From NCBI GenBank assembly GCA_037976565.1, contig CP137674.1, positions 2,724,762-2,788,761 on the forward strand: a stretch of 64,000 bases of DNA, written 5' to 3'. The DNA is from Mesocentrotus franciscanus. Taxonomy: Eukaryota > Echinodermata > Echinoidea > Camarodonta > Strongylocentrotidae. The translations under genes were made by a program, and so were the position numbers. The notes under the pieces were generated by a model. The model was not told where the DNA came from and did no database searches. It worked only from the letters and a program-made list of their open reading frames with translations. Shown piece after piece: positions 46,795 through 57,203 of the stretch. Position 1 is the stretch's first letter. Each line of letters opens with the position of its first letter.

Positions 46795-49700
46795 CTGAAA
46801 AAAGATAGATAGAAAGAAAAAGATTGCAATTTATAGGAGATATTGGAATACAGGTACCACTCAATTTACTATCCACAACATTCTAAGATTAGTATCATCA
46901 AATAATACACTCTTGCATTATCTTAGATTAACCAAGAGAAATTATATGTGGACTTTGGCATTAAATATATCTCAAAGTAAATCCATGACATTATATCTTT
47001 CTTTAACATATGTGGGTCTAAATAAAAAATGATAGACCACTTTTCTTGCTAAGTAATGATGCAATTATCATGTAGCAATTCAGTATTTGAATGATAATCC
47101 GCATGTTATTTAGTTTGATGTATTGATTGCTTCTTCTTCTTCTTCTTCTGTTGAAGACATCCTTGTCCTGTCGTGAAACCATCCGAGTTAAGTTATTAAT
47201 AAATAGATGTCGTACTATTATTAATTTTGAAATAAGTCATCTGTAGCATAATATAAGTATGATTAAGTTGATTTATTTATTTATCTGTAACATACTGTAC
47301 TTTTTTTGAATAATATTGTGTAATCGTGGTGCTGTCGTCCCGGCTTTTATTTCGTGTAAGGACAGCGCTTCACTCAATGGCTGCTGGGACAACAGCACCA
47401 CTGCGCCTAGAAACAAAGTATTAGGCGCGTTATAAATGTGATCTATTATTATCTATTATCATTATTAAGAATAAAGAAATGAAAGATATTAGTGGACTTG
47501 GATATCAATTAAGTATAACAACTTTTTCTTTAGACTCATTAGCTTGTGTATCCAAAAGTGCATACAAAAGCCATTTATGTATATCATTGAGCTGTTCGTA
47601 ATTATTTGTATCATAGTCTATTTAACTTAAATAAACTAAAATATAAAATGTGTCATCCCTGAATTAATTTTATATTCCACTTTCCTTGTTTTCTTTTTAA
47701 TAAAAGTTTCCAACTTAACAGCTTTTTCAATGATAGTGGCAAACATCAAGTCTGTTTTGTTTAAGGTGAATCGTGCACGTTCATTTGCTAACGCTCTATG
47801 TTACATGTGAATATTAAAAGTAAAAATATATAACACAAACTTACAGCAAACGACCTGTGCACCATTGGTTCCACATTGCAATGTATTGTAGTTATACACA
47901 ATGGTGTAGGCTTGGTTGCTATCCCGGCACATATCACTGGTTTGTACGACTGTGTAGCATTCATCGTGGGTCTGACAACAACTGACATAGCAACAATTCA
48001 TTATATCAATGATCTGTACTTTATTGTAGCAGTCATCATGTGTTTGACAACGCCTTAAATAAGAACAATTCATTCTATCACATGAAGAATTCGGGGCCTT
48101 AGTCCACTCTGGTTTCAGAACAGCGCTTACTTTGTGTAGCTGGCTTGAATTCTTAAAGCAAACTCATCAGATTTCATGAACGCCAGAGTTGCGGAACATT
48201 GTGAGCCTTTCCGCTCAATAAAACAACCGATTAATTTCAATTCAGTTACAGTCTTGGCACTGTTCTGATGCTCAATAAGGTTCGCATTCGATTAGACCTT
48301 TCTCCGAAGGGAAGGCCCACAGCGACTAACAATTCTAATCTCGACATGACTGTTCGACTATTCCCAATCTAAATCAGAGTTTTAAATAAAAACAGACAGA
48401 TGATCCTTGAAAGCTGAGTTTATTTATTAGGTTTAGGATTTCACAATGTGATGAGAAGTCCTGAAAATAACTATTGGATTTAAAAGAGGATAGATGAGTA
48501 AAGAGAGAGGAAGCGAGAAATAGTCTTTTTCGTTTTATCCTACTGGGTAATACTGAGAGAGAAGTAGAAAAATGAGGGTTATCCTTTTATGTGTGGGTGA
48601 AGTCCTGAAAAGGACTAGTAAACCTGATCATAAATACATAAAGAGAGAGAGAGAGAGATAGAGAGAGAGAGATAGAGAGAGATAGTGAGAGAGAAAAGTG
48701 AATGTTCGTCATCCAATTTAGTTAGATCTTCACTTTTAAAGCTCCAAAACTTGGTCGTAGTGAGATGTCTTCTGACTTACCTATCTGTATCGTCCTGAGG
48801 AACACCCTGACCTCCGAGGCCACAGTAACAACCGTATCCATTGTAATCCAGACCCGCCTCTACTGTACTAATGTCTAGAAGACATGAAATCATTAGTCCA
48901 AACTGACCAACATTTCTTGTCTGGGGCATCGTCATACAACCTGCAAACAACCGAAACATTTATAATCATTTCTTCTTTTTCATCGTCAACTAATTTATCT
49001 TCAATTTTGTTCTTCTTCTGCATGTGAGTATGAGTGTTTGTTCATCTTGAAACGTTATTTGAATTGATTCCAATTTATTTCAATCGATTTTGTTGATTCT
49101 GATTTTTTTTTAGATTCTGATTGTTTTTTTTTGTTTTTTTTCTCATTTACCTGAATGCTAAGAAAACATGTGTATGCGTGTAAAAAGCAACCTGGTGACT
49201 GACGACATTAAGTTCTCTCCGAGGGAGTTGGTAATGAGGATTAATGCCTTACCAAAGGGCACTAGCGCATCGACTTGGTTTCGAACCCACCCGAGACCTC
49301 CCATTTACGCGACCACTGCTCTACCACTGAACCATTGCGCCTCCTCTTTTGATTCTTCAAGTAAGTAATACTTTAAAATAAAAATAAAAACCTTTAACAC
49401 AAAGGGGAAATAAGTGTAACTTGGCAGGAGAAGCCAAGGAGATCATTTTCAATGTTGTAAAATTCAATAAACCAAGGCTTATCCTCAAGACTATTATGTA
49501 ATAACAATACCCTTCTCATCGTCACCGATCATGTGTAGCAAATGATTCTCAGAGATTCACTGACTGTTCAAAGCAATCATTATGATCATATGAGAATATT
49601 AAGATGAAAATTGTGTGTATACTTTATATAAAAACACAATATATGCATTTTAGTAATGGATTACCTTGCCTATTAATCTACAAGATTCCCCAGCAATGTT

Positions 49701-52279
49701 TATGGGAGAGATATAAAGCAAAATATTCTTAGCGCAATGTAAAGTTTCTCAACACGACATGGGCATCTCCATTTACTTGATAACGTGACGTACTATGCGA
49801 AGTCAGTTATCGAGTGAATGCATTCACATTTATGGATGCTTCCTTTCCACGTGTGTTCGGTGAAGAAATATTTCATTCACCTGCTCTTATATTTTGTATT
49901 ATATACCTCACTTTAGATGTGATTGGTCGAAATTGGAGTCCTGATTTTAGCCATGCCCGCCTACCAGTCAATAGTATTTAAAAAAGTGCCCTCATACCCG
50001 CCTACCAGTCAATAGTGTTTTAAAAAGTGCCCTCATACCCGCCTACCAGTCAATAGTCTTTTAAAAAGTGCCCTCATACCCGCCTACCGGTCAATAGTCT
50101 TTACAAAAATGCCCTCGTGCTGCGATCCCCATTGGTTTACGTGTTAAAATTTTCTTTGTGCGAGCGCGGATACCATACAGTGCTTTTTGTGTGCGATTCC
50201 CAAGTGATTGTAAGATTCAGTCATCTTTCCAGCGAAGATTAACAGACAGTGTCTCAGATTTTCTGTGATGTTTTAACCAATCTTTACTCAAGAAAAGGAT
50301 AAGGTAAGAATTCTTGGTAGATTTTTGTGTCAATTCAGTATATAAAGATATAATGACTGTTTTAATATTCGTGGCATATTTGTTTATATAGGCTCTCGGA
50401 GACGTTACATCCTGCCATCACCCCTCGGCACGCCTCGGGGTGATAACAGGATGTAACGTCCCTTGAGCCTAAAAAAACAACTATCCCTCTCATAGCAGTC
50501 ATTATATCTATACTATAATTTTCAGAACGCAACTTGCATAATTAAGTCGTTTTTTTCCTGGGGTTAAGTTTTCGGATAAATGAAATAGATTTGTCAACTG
50601 CTATACTAGAGTATCTTTAAATGAATGTGTTATGATTTTTCCCTATTATATATGTTAAACCAAATATCATTTTTACCTTCCTAGCTATGAATAGTCCTCA
50701 TTGAAGAGTATATGTCTTGTTATTGAATTAAAATGTCTCTATAACTATAGCTTGGTGCATGATACATGTACAATTTCGTCTGGTACGTCACATCATCAAG
50801 AATATGCGCCCTTGTAACTCGAGTATAACCCTAACCTCATTATTTTTTTTTAAATTTGTTGATGGCGTAGCTATCTTCCCATAAATACATAAGGTGACTA
50901 TTCAAATAATAAATACTGCACTGATTTCAATTACAATTTATTTGAAGTGCAAAGCTACCATTTTGATTAAAATAGTGACGTCAGAGTATAGTACAAGTCT
51001 ATTATCCTGCATGAATTGGATAAGGTGTTGCAAATAGCAGCCATCTTGTTACCTCGGCATCTCAAACAGGTTATTCCTTTAAGCGATTCTATGTACGTCT
51101 TTGTCAATCTTTTGAATAATTGAGGAGATTTGTCTGACCAAGCAACAATGTATGCATGTCAAAAATTGCTTAACACAAGCAGGGAGGTGAAAGAAAGGAG
51201 TGGAAACTCTTGTAATATATTCAAACGCATTCGTGAGTTCTAAAGCGTAACAATGGGATGTGTAACATTCCACTAAGTTCCATGCTCCGAGCCGCTCTTC
51301 CACTGCGGGGAATTTCGGAGGCTAGGCACCAGTTTCACATTTATTAGAAAATATTAAATTACCGGCAAAATTTCAGTGTAAATTATAAACTTTATATGGG
51401 GATTGTATTGGGAATAGTGCATCAAACACAAACAAAGCAGCGAAGCAATGGCTCGCTCGCACGTACAAAGCACTATAACGGTAGCGTGCATGCAGCCTTA
51501 TGGCAGGATATCAGTTAATCCATGATTTACAATCTTCGATAACTTTAGGTTTGCTAATGCGTGTTTTCGCGTGTTTTTTTGTATTTTTGCAGTTGGAAAA
51601 AGGATGAAATTACACAAGTTTGTGTTCGCTTGTTCTACTCATTAGACATTCAACAATTGATGAAAAATCATTGAAAGGGGCCGCGAACAGTTGCTGGGAT
51701 ACCATTTTCTGATGTAGGAATTCTAAATCCTGATATTTCATGCGCTCTTTTATCTCACCACCTGGTCAACAGTTGCAAATTAGCGCATAACTTTTCGGCG
51801 GCTTGGAGCATGTGGTCAAAAGGAAAGCGGCTTGATTCCACTCCTTTCTTTCACCTCCCTGACACAAGCAACTGCTCAACTGTTTGAAACAGCTGAACCA
51901 GGGAGGTGATAGAGAAGGAGCGGAATCAAGCCGCTCTCCTTTGACCCCATGCTCCAAGCCGCCGAAAAGTTATGTACTAATCTGCAACTGATAAAAGATC
52001 AGGATTTAGAATTGGAAGGAAATGAAGTTAAGACCCAGCTGTTTTTCACTAAAACCGATTAAACTATTTGCTTAAATAATGTAATTATATTCTAGACCTA
52101 GGGCCATATTTGTGCTTGTGACACCAATTTTGTCAGATTTTTGTATTATGAATAATAATTAATGGAAGGCACCCAAATATTGTGGTCAGAGTACTTAAGA
52201 AAAGAGGAATATAGAAAGAGTGCGTGACATTACCTGTAAGAAGAACGGCAAAGCAAGCGAAGAAAGCAAGGGACCTCAT
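46646..52279 (-). CDS. Secreted phospholipase A2, gene B (four coding exons, duplicated catalytic segment)
   Basis: Exons: 52279-52234, 48940-48781, 47981-47845 (or 48053-47845) and 46794-46646. The short form is 492 nt, 163 residues. Intron phases match gene A. Exon 1 is a signal peptide ([16 protein letters not shown]). Exon 2 has the calcium loop [11 protein letters not shown], exon 3 the active site CCQTHDECY, and exon 4 [16 protein letters not shown]. Everything needed for a calcium-dependent secreted PLA2 is present. Uniquely, 72 bp containing the end of intron 2 and the start of exon 3 are duplicated in frame, so a second acceptor would insert 24 residues with another HDDCY. A TATA box lies at 52393-52401. 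The stop codon is followed after 36 bp by a transposon that must supply the 3' UTR and poly(A) signal. Confidence 0.92.
47325..47460. repeat. SINE-like hairpin segment in PLA2 B intron 3 (second copy at 57764-57898)
   Basis: GTGGTGCTGTCGTCCCGGC pairs with GCTGGGACAACAGCACCAC, followed by GCGCGTTATAAATG and an ATT-rich tail like other SINE 3' ends in the window. The same segment is present in gene C intron 3 because the whole region is duplicated. Confidence 0.45.
47845..48053 (-). CDS. PLA2 gene B, exon 3 with two alternative acceptors
   Basis: Short form 47981-47845 (137 nt, same as gene A) begins after GCTATGTCAG and encodes CCQTHDECY. Long form 48053-47845 (209 nt) begins after TTCTTATTTAAG and adds a 24-residue copy with [10 protein letters not shown]. 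Both are in the same frame. The first copy has Arg in place of the first Cys of the CC pair, so the short form is the better canonical enzyme. The donor is GTAAGT at 47844. Confidence 0.85.
48640..48694. repeat. (GA)n microsatellite in PLA2 B intron 2
   Basis: AGAGAGATAG repeats; the homologous tract in gene C is 59059-59103. Confidence 0.9.
48781..48940 (-). CDS. PLA2 gene B, exon 2 (calcium loop)
   Basis: Acceptor TTGTTTGCAG, donor GTAAGT; 160 nt. It encodes [12 protein letters not shown] and [11 protein letters not shown]. Confidence 0.92.
49185..49352 (-). mobile_element. tRNA-derived SINE in PLA2 B intron 1
   Basis: On the minus strand: A box GGTTCAGTGGTAGAGCA, then a B-box region GGGTGGGTTCGAAACC. 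The homologous copy at 59720-59884 has an unaltered GGGTTCGAAACC; the copy here has a few extra bases beside it. Confidence 0.75.
49956..50119. repeat. 41-bp minisatellite, four units
   Basis: Unit begins CCCGCCTACCAGTCAATAGT and ends GTGCCCTCATA; four units occupy 164 bp. The paralogous locus (62614-62859) has six units. Confidence 0.95.
50390..50470. repeat. Short foldback (arms ~35 bp) in PLA2 B intron 1
   Basis: GACGTTACATCCTG pairs with CAGGATGTAACGTC around a CCCCTCGG/CCTCGGGG stem. It is duplicated at 63131-63211. Confidence 0.85.
51771..51989. mobile_element. Palindromic element in PLA2 B intron 1
   Basis: The arms AGTTGCAAATTAGCGCATAA and its near complement enclose further pairing through CTTTTCGGCGGCTTGGAGCA and GCGGCTTGATTCC. 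A related, shorter sequence (GGGAGGTGAAAGAAAGGAG) lies at 51180-51205. Confidence 0.8.
52234..52279 (-). CDS. PLA2 gene B, exon 1 (signal peptide)
   Basis: ATG at 52279, 46 nt to donor GTAATG. The hydrophobic leader [11 protein letters not shown] matches gene A's exon 1 (CFSVLLTG), including the phase 1 donor. Confidence 0.85.
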
Positions 52280-52392
52280 GATGTACGTGTAGTTCTCACT
52301 ACTCTTAGGATAAATCAAACTAATAACAATTCTCCGATCAATGGACAGCTTTGTACTATTATAACTATTATAAACGCAAGTACAAAGGCTTG

Positions 52393-52401
52393 ATTTATAT
52401 A
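52393..52401 (-). promoter_or_regulatory. TATA box of PLA2 gene B
   Basis: TATATAAAT on the minus strand, 114 bp upstream of the ATG. With normal spacing, transcription would start near 52365, giving an ~85-nt leader. No equally good TATA was seen at gene A. Confidence 0.5.
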
Positions 52402-52998
52402 TAACGTAACAACTAGAACACGAATAATAGATGATCTGCGTCAATGTCATGGTTAATGATTACATAAATCGAATGTTTTATCCTCGAGATACAAGGTTAT
52501 ATTGGGAACACCTGTTAATCGTTCTAAAGAATTAGATACTACGTTAAGGACGTTTCTTATCTCAAGAAATGGTACAGACTGGTACCCATAAATAGATCAT
52601 CTTAAAGAAGAAAGCCTACTACACGCATCGTTATCGGGATAAGCTTTTATTGATATCCTGGATTATATTCTTTGTCTAGACTCATGTATACTCAACATGT
52701 TGCATTTTTACTGATGTTAATTTATTATTAACTAATGTATCCATGTTTATCTATTCTGATTGTAAAAAGAATCTGCAATTCAGTCATTTAGACGCGAATG
52801 ATTCCTTATCAATAAACATTTTAAAATGAATACAGAAAGAAAGAAAGGGACTAACTTTCAGAAACGTTTGGAATGAAATAAAACAGTTTGTCTTTTATTC
52901 TTATTCATAAAAAACACAATTCTGCTATTGTTTAGAAATATTTGCGAATGAATAGGATGAACAAATATTATATCTAATTAATGATATTAAAATACTGA

Positions 52999-53514
52999 AT
53001 AAGCTGTGCTTAATAGCAAAACTAAATGCAATTCAGATTTAATCTCACTTATTCAGTGAAAACTTGAACATGAAGGACAAAGTACTGATAATTATATAAG
53101 CCCAGGGGAGTGTTTCACAAAGACTAAGATCGACTTTAAGTTGGACTTAACTATGGCAGGCCGTTCATGCCACTGGTTGCTATCACCATTGGTCTCTCAA
53201 TTATGATCTTTAGATAATATTTTTTCCTTCAATAATGAACTATCAAAAAAAGTTAAATTCTGTAGATTTGTGACCACGATTTGTATGTAACTTGAGAGAC
53301 CGATGCCAGTAAATGGTGAGAGCAAACAGTGGCATGAACGGCCTGCCATAGTTAAGTCCAACTTAAAGTCGATCTTAGCTTTGTATAACACTCCCCTGGG
53401 CTTATACCAATTATCAGTACTTTGTCCTTCATGTTCAAGTTTTCACTGAATGAGTGAGATAAAATCTGAATTGCATTTAGTTTGGCTATTAAGCACAGCT
53501 TATTTCCAATCACA
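52999..53514. repeat. ~515-bp inverted repeat centred on a MITE
   Basis: About 105 bp to the left of the MITE (from AATAAGCTGTGCTTAATAGC) is repeated as its complement to the right, with few mismatches. These outer arms join the MITE's own TIRs to form one long hairpin. Confidence 0.85.
53103..53398. mobile_element. MITE family 1, copy 2
   Basis: The ends CAGGGGAGTGTTTCACAAAG and its near complement are the TIRs, followed inward by ATCGACTTTAAGTTGGAC and GCAGGCCGTTCATGCCA. It is a shorter internal variant of 268-929. Confidence 0.9.
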
Positions 53515-53751
53515 CACAGCCGCATACAATTATATACGCACACATTTATTTGAAGTTAATTCAAATAAACACTCTTTGAGTTACTCAAGATCACAAGCAA
53601 GTTAAGTACACCTAGTGATCAGGAGAATGTACGTTATTTTAAGGTCCGGAATTTGAAACAAATATTCATTTTCTATTGTAGTTGAAAAGAAATGGACGAG
53701 GACAATCAGTATTAATCGATTGTTTTTTGTTTCTTCTATTTCCTTATAGTA

Positions 53752-54346
53752 TTAGGATTTCCCGGCCAAATTCGCGAGTTTGTCATTTAAATTAATTTGT
53801 CTTGCATTCAAATTCGACGGTTTTAGTGCTGTCAGGTATATATCGGGTTTATATTACTTTTTTAGTTTTCAAATCTATGAAGTTTTCGTTAGAATCTACG
53901 TATGTTTCATTCAAATTAATGAACAATGTGCTTCTTTCGCTATTTGGTCATTCGATTTGGCGCAACACGATTTTCTGACATCGCGACGGTGTACTTCTAG
54001 CATTCTAATTCATTTGTAGCATTCAAATTAGCACTCTGTGCACTTAAATTGATGGTCAATATACGTTTATCGTTTATTACACACTTTTTATAGCTCATTC
54101 TTTTTCTTTCAAGATTGTTTTTTTTTTCATGTGTATTTCATCATATTTTATTTTTTTGCATTTACACACTTATACTTATTAGATTTATATGATATTCATC
54201 AGCATTTAAGTTTAATTGTTAAGAAAAAAACGACTTGCATCTACGGCTTTGATGGTCTCAATATGTTTGTAAATTTTCATGTAAGGAAGTTGTTTGTCTT
54301 GTGTTTCATCATAAATTCATCATAATTTCATCATAATTTCATTATG
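53752..54346. mobile_element. Left part of the TTAGGATTTCCC transposon, truncated
   Basis: Matches 45281-45872 (and 55678-56270) and then breaks at ATTATGG, where sequence homologous to 43731 onward begins. This marks a duplication junction inside the transposon. Homology also extends left to about 53515, matching 45045-45280. Confidence 0.85.
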
Positions 54347-54757
54347 GAAACACCTGTTACCTATTATATAAATATCAACGTATATCTTGATTTGGGATAC
54401 TGTGTAAGGAAATATTTTGTTAACAAATACAGAACATTTCAGGGTTTAGATGAATATAGATCTTATCAGTTAATTACTCATTAATCATATATTCAAAAGC
54501 ATATCCATCATGACAAAGTTCATTGACACCAAACTTCACGATGGTATGATCACAGATGCATGAGAGCCAATCAAGAATCATCTTTCATCTAAACATGTGG
54601 TTTATAGTTAAACTGGGTAGGAAACAGATATAAATGTATATATAATCAGCAAATTGAAAATAATATATCAAGGATCATTGCAGAAACTTCTGCGGGGACA
54701 AGGCTTCCTTTTAGAATGTACATTTTTTTCTAACTCATCCTATTTTCTTTCTCACTC

Positions 54758-55030
54758 CCTCTTCTCTGTCTGTCTATCTGTCTCTCTCACTCTCTCTGTC
54801 TCTCTCTGTGTCTGTCTGTCTCTCTCACTCTGTCTGTCTGTCTGTGTCACTCTCTCACTCTCTGTCTGTCTGTCTCTCTCACTCTCTATCCCTCTCTCTG
54901 TATGTCTGTCTGTCTCTCTCACTCTCTCTCTGTCTCTCTGTCTCTCTCTCTCTGTCTGTCTGTATGTCTGTCTCTCTCATTCTCTCTCTCTATCTCTCTC
55001 TCTCTCTGTCTCTGTCTCTATCTCCCTCTT
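54758..55030. repeat. (CT)n/(CTGT)n microsatellite, expanded
   Basis: Homologous to 44106-44245 but about 270 bp long. Open frames across it are artefacts. Confidence 0.95.
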
Positions 55031-55677
55031 ATCATTTTATTATTCTTTCCTTCATATTATTCTTTCATTCATATGAGTATGATCTTCAGGATCTTGCCTT
55101 AGTCACACCATTAATCATAAAGCATATTTTAAATGAAATTCAAATGACAATGGATAAGATTTTTATCCCTCGTCTATTTTATTCCAACTTTATCTACAGC
55201 ATTTAAAGTGACCTAATACTTGGGTTATAGAACACAATTATAGACTATTACCCTGCAGAGCATGGACAGGGAACAAGTATTACCTTGGACAAGTATCCCC
55301 ACGTCACTCAATTAAGTTCGATTTTGATACGTATACTTTTGATTAATGCATTTGTTTGATGGACAATCATAGAATCCATAATATTTGGCGATAGATCACA
55401 TGATTACACAACGATAATGTAACATGAATTCCCAATCACAAACACAACTGCACATACATACGCACACAATTGTATATGAAGTTAATTCGAATAAACACTC
55501 TTTGAGTTACTCAAGATCACAAGCAGGACAAGTACACCTAGTGATCAGGAGAATGTACGTTATTTTAAAGTCCTAAATTTGAAACAAATATTCATTTTCT
55601 ATTGTAGTTGAAAAGAAATGGACGAGGACAATCAGTATTAATCGATTGTTTTTTGTTTCTTCTATTTCCTTATAGTA

Positions 55678-57015
55678 TTAGGATTTCCCGGCCAAATTCG
55701 CGAGTTTGTCATTTAAATTAATTTGTCTTGCATTCAAATTCGACGGTTTTAGTGCTGTCAGGTATATATCGGGTTTATATTCCTTTTTTTAGTTTTTAAA
55801 TCTATGAAGTTTTCGTTAGAATCTACGTATGTTTCATTCAAATTAATGAACAATGTGCTTCTTTCGCTATTTGGTCATTCGATTTGGCGCAACACGATTT
55901 TCTGACATCGCGACGATGTACTTTTAGCATTCTAATTCATTTGTAGCATTCAAATTAGCACTCTGTGCACTTAAATTGATGGTCGATATACATTTCTCGT
56001 TTATTACACGCTTTTTATAGCTCATTCTTTTTCTTTCAAGATTGTTTTTTTCATGTGTATTTCATCATATTTTATTTTCTTGCATTTATACACTTATACT
56101 TATTAGATTTATCTGATATTCATCAGCATTTAAGTTTGATTGTTAAGAAAAAAACGACTTGCATCTACGGCCTTGATGGTCTCAATATGTTTGTAAATTT
56201 TCATGTAAGGACGTTGTTTGTTTTGTGTTTCATCATAAATTTATCATAATTTCATCATAATTTCATTATGGAGGAAGGGTACAATATTGTGACTGGGGTA
56301 GGGACTAGAGTCACACAATTTGAGCATGATTCATTATTTAGCCAAGTCTTTAGCCATCGATCTGCTGGCGGGCAAGGCATCGGGGGACGTAGGTCTGCAA
56401 TGGCGAAGTGACAAGTAAACTATAAAACTCTTTTAGAAAAACAGAGGGGTGTGCTGGGTGTAAGAGACGATGTGAATTACTTTTGTAAAATTCCAAGTCT
56501 GTAGTAAAAAGGGGCGATTGAGGGTGCCCCCACCTTTCCCGGGTATATGAACATGTCCGTGCAGAAATGCCATATCCCTTGATTTCGCCCCTTCTTTATT
56601 TAATGTCTGACTACACCCATATGCATTGTCCTGAAAATGAATAAATGAAATAACAGAATAGACCTCAATGGCAAATCATGCATTTTAATTGCATTATTTT
56701 AAAACTGTAAACGTGTGTTGCATTTCGTCCCCCTAACATTCCTAACTTGAATAAACACATTTCGAATACAAATGACAAGTGTTAATTTAAATGATAAAAA
56801 TGACGCCTCGACAAGTGACGATTAATTTGAATGCTAATTGAGCAGATTCTAAATTAAATGACAGATCTATGAAACCCTTCGACCAAAATCCTAAATTAAA
56901 TACAAAAACGGGAAAATTGAATGATAGTTGGCATGGCAAAGCCGATCTGCGCTAACTTAAATGCAAAGTAAATGAATTCGAATGACAAACTCGCGAATTT
57001 CGACGGGAAATCCTA
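55678..57015. mobile_element. TIR transposon (TTAGGATTTCCCGG), copy in unit C
   Basis: Same element as 45281-46609, with intact TAGTA on both flanks (55673-55677 and 57016-57020). It ends 39 bp downstream of the PLA2 C stop codon. Confidence 0.85.
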
Positions 57016-57054
57016 TAGTACAATAATGAATTCAGAGAGAGATATAGGCGTCTA

Positions 57055-57203
57055 TTAGCAGCTATCCTTGTCGTAAAACTTATAATCGTCGTTAAAGGAT
57101 CGTCTGTAGCTTTGGAAGCATTCTGAGCCGGCCTTGTCGCAAGCACACATAGCCATAGCACAGTCTGTGTACGCGTAATCTGAGTCATAGCTGCTTGCAC
57201 CAG
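57055..57203 (-). CDS. PLA2 gene C, exon 4
   Basis: 149 nt to TAA at 57057-57055. Compared with gene B it changes HSYRPTF to QSYRRSF and NEDYKRY to NDDYKFY. Confidence 0.9.

Noticed and set aside
54654..55206. Long overlapping Ser/Leu/Val/Cys-rich frames
   Set aside because: They are translations of a CT/CTGT microsatellite.
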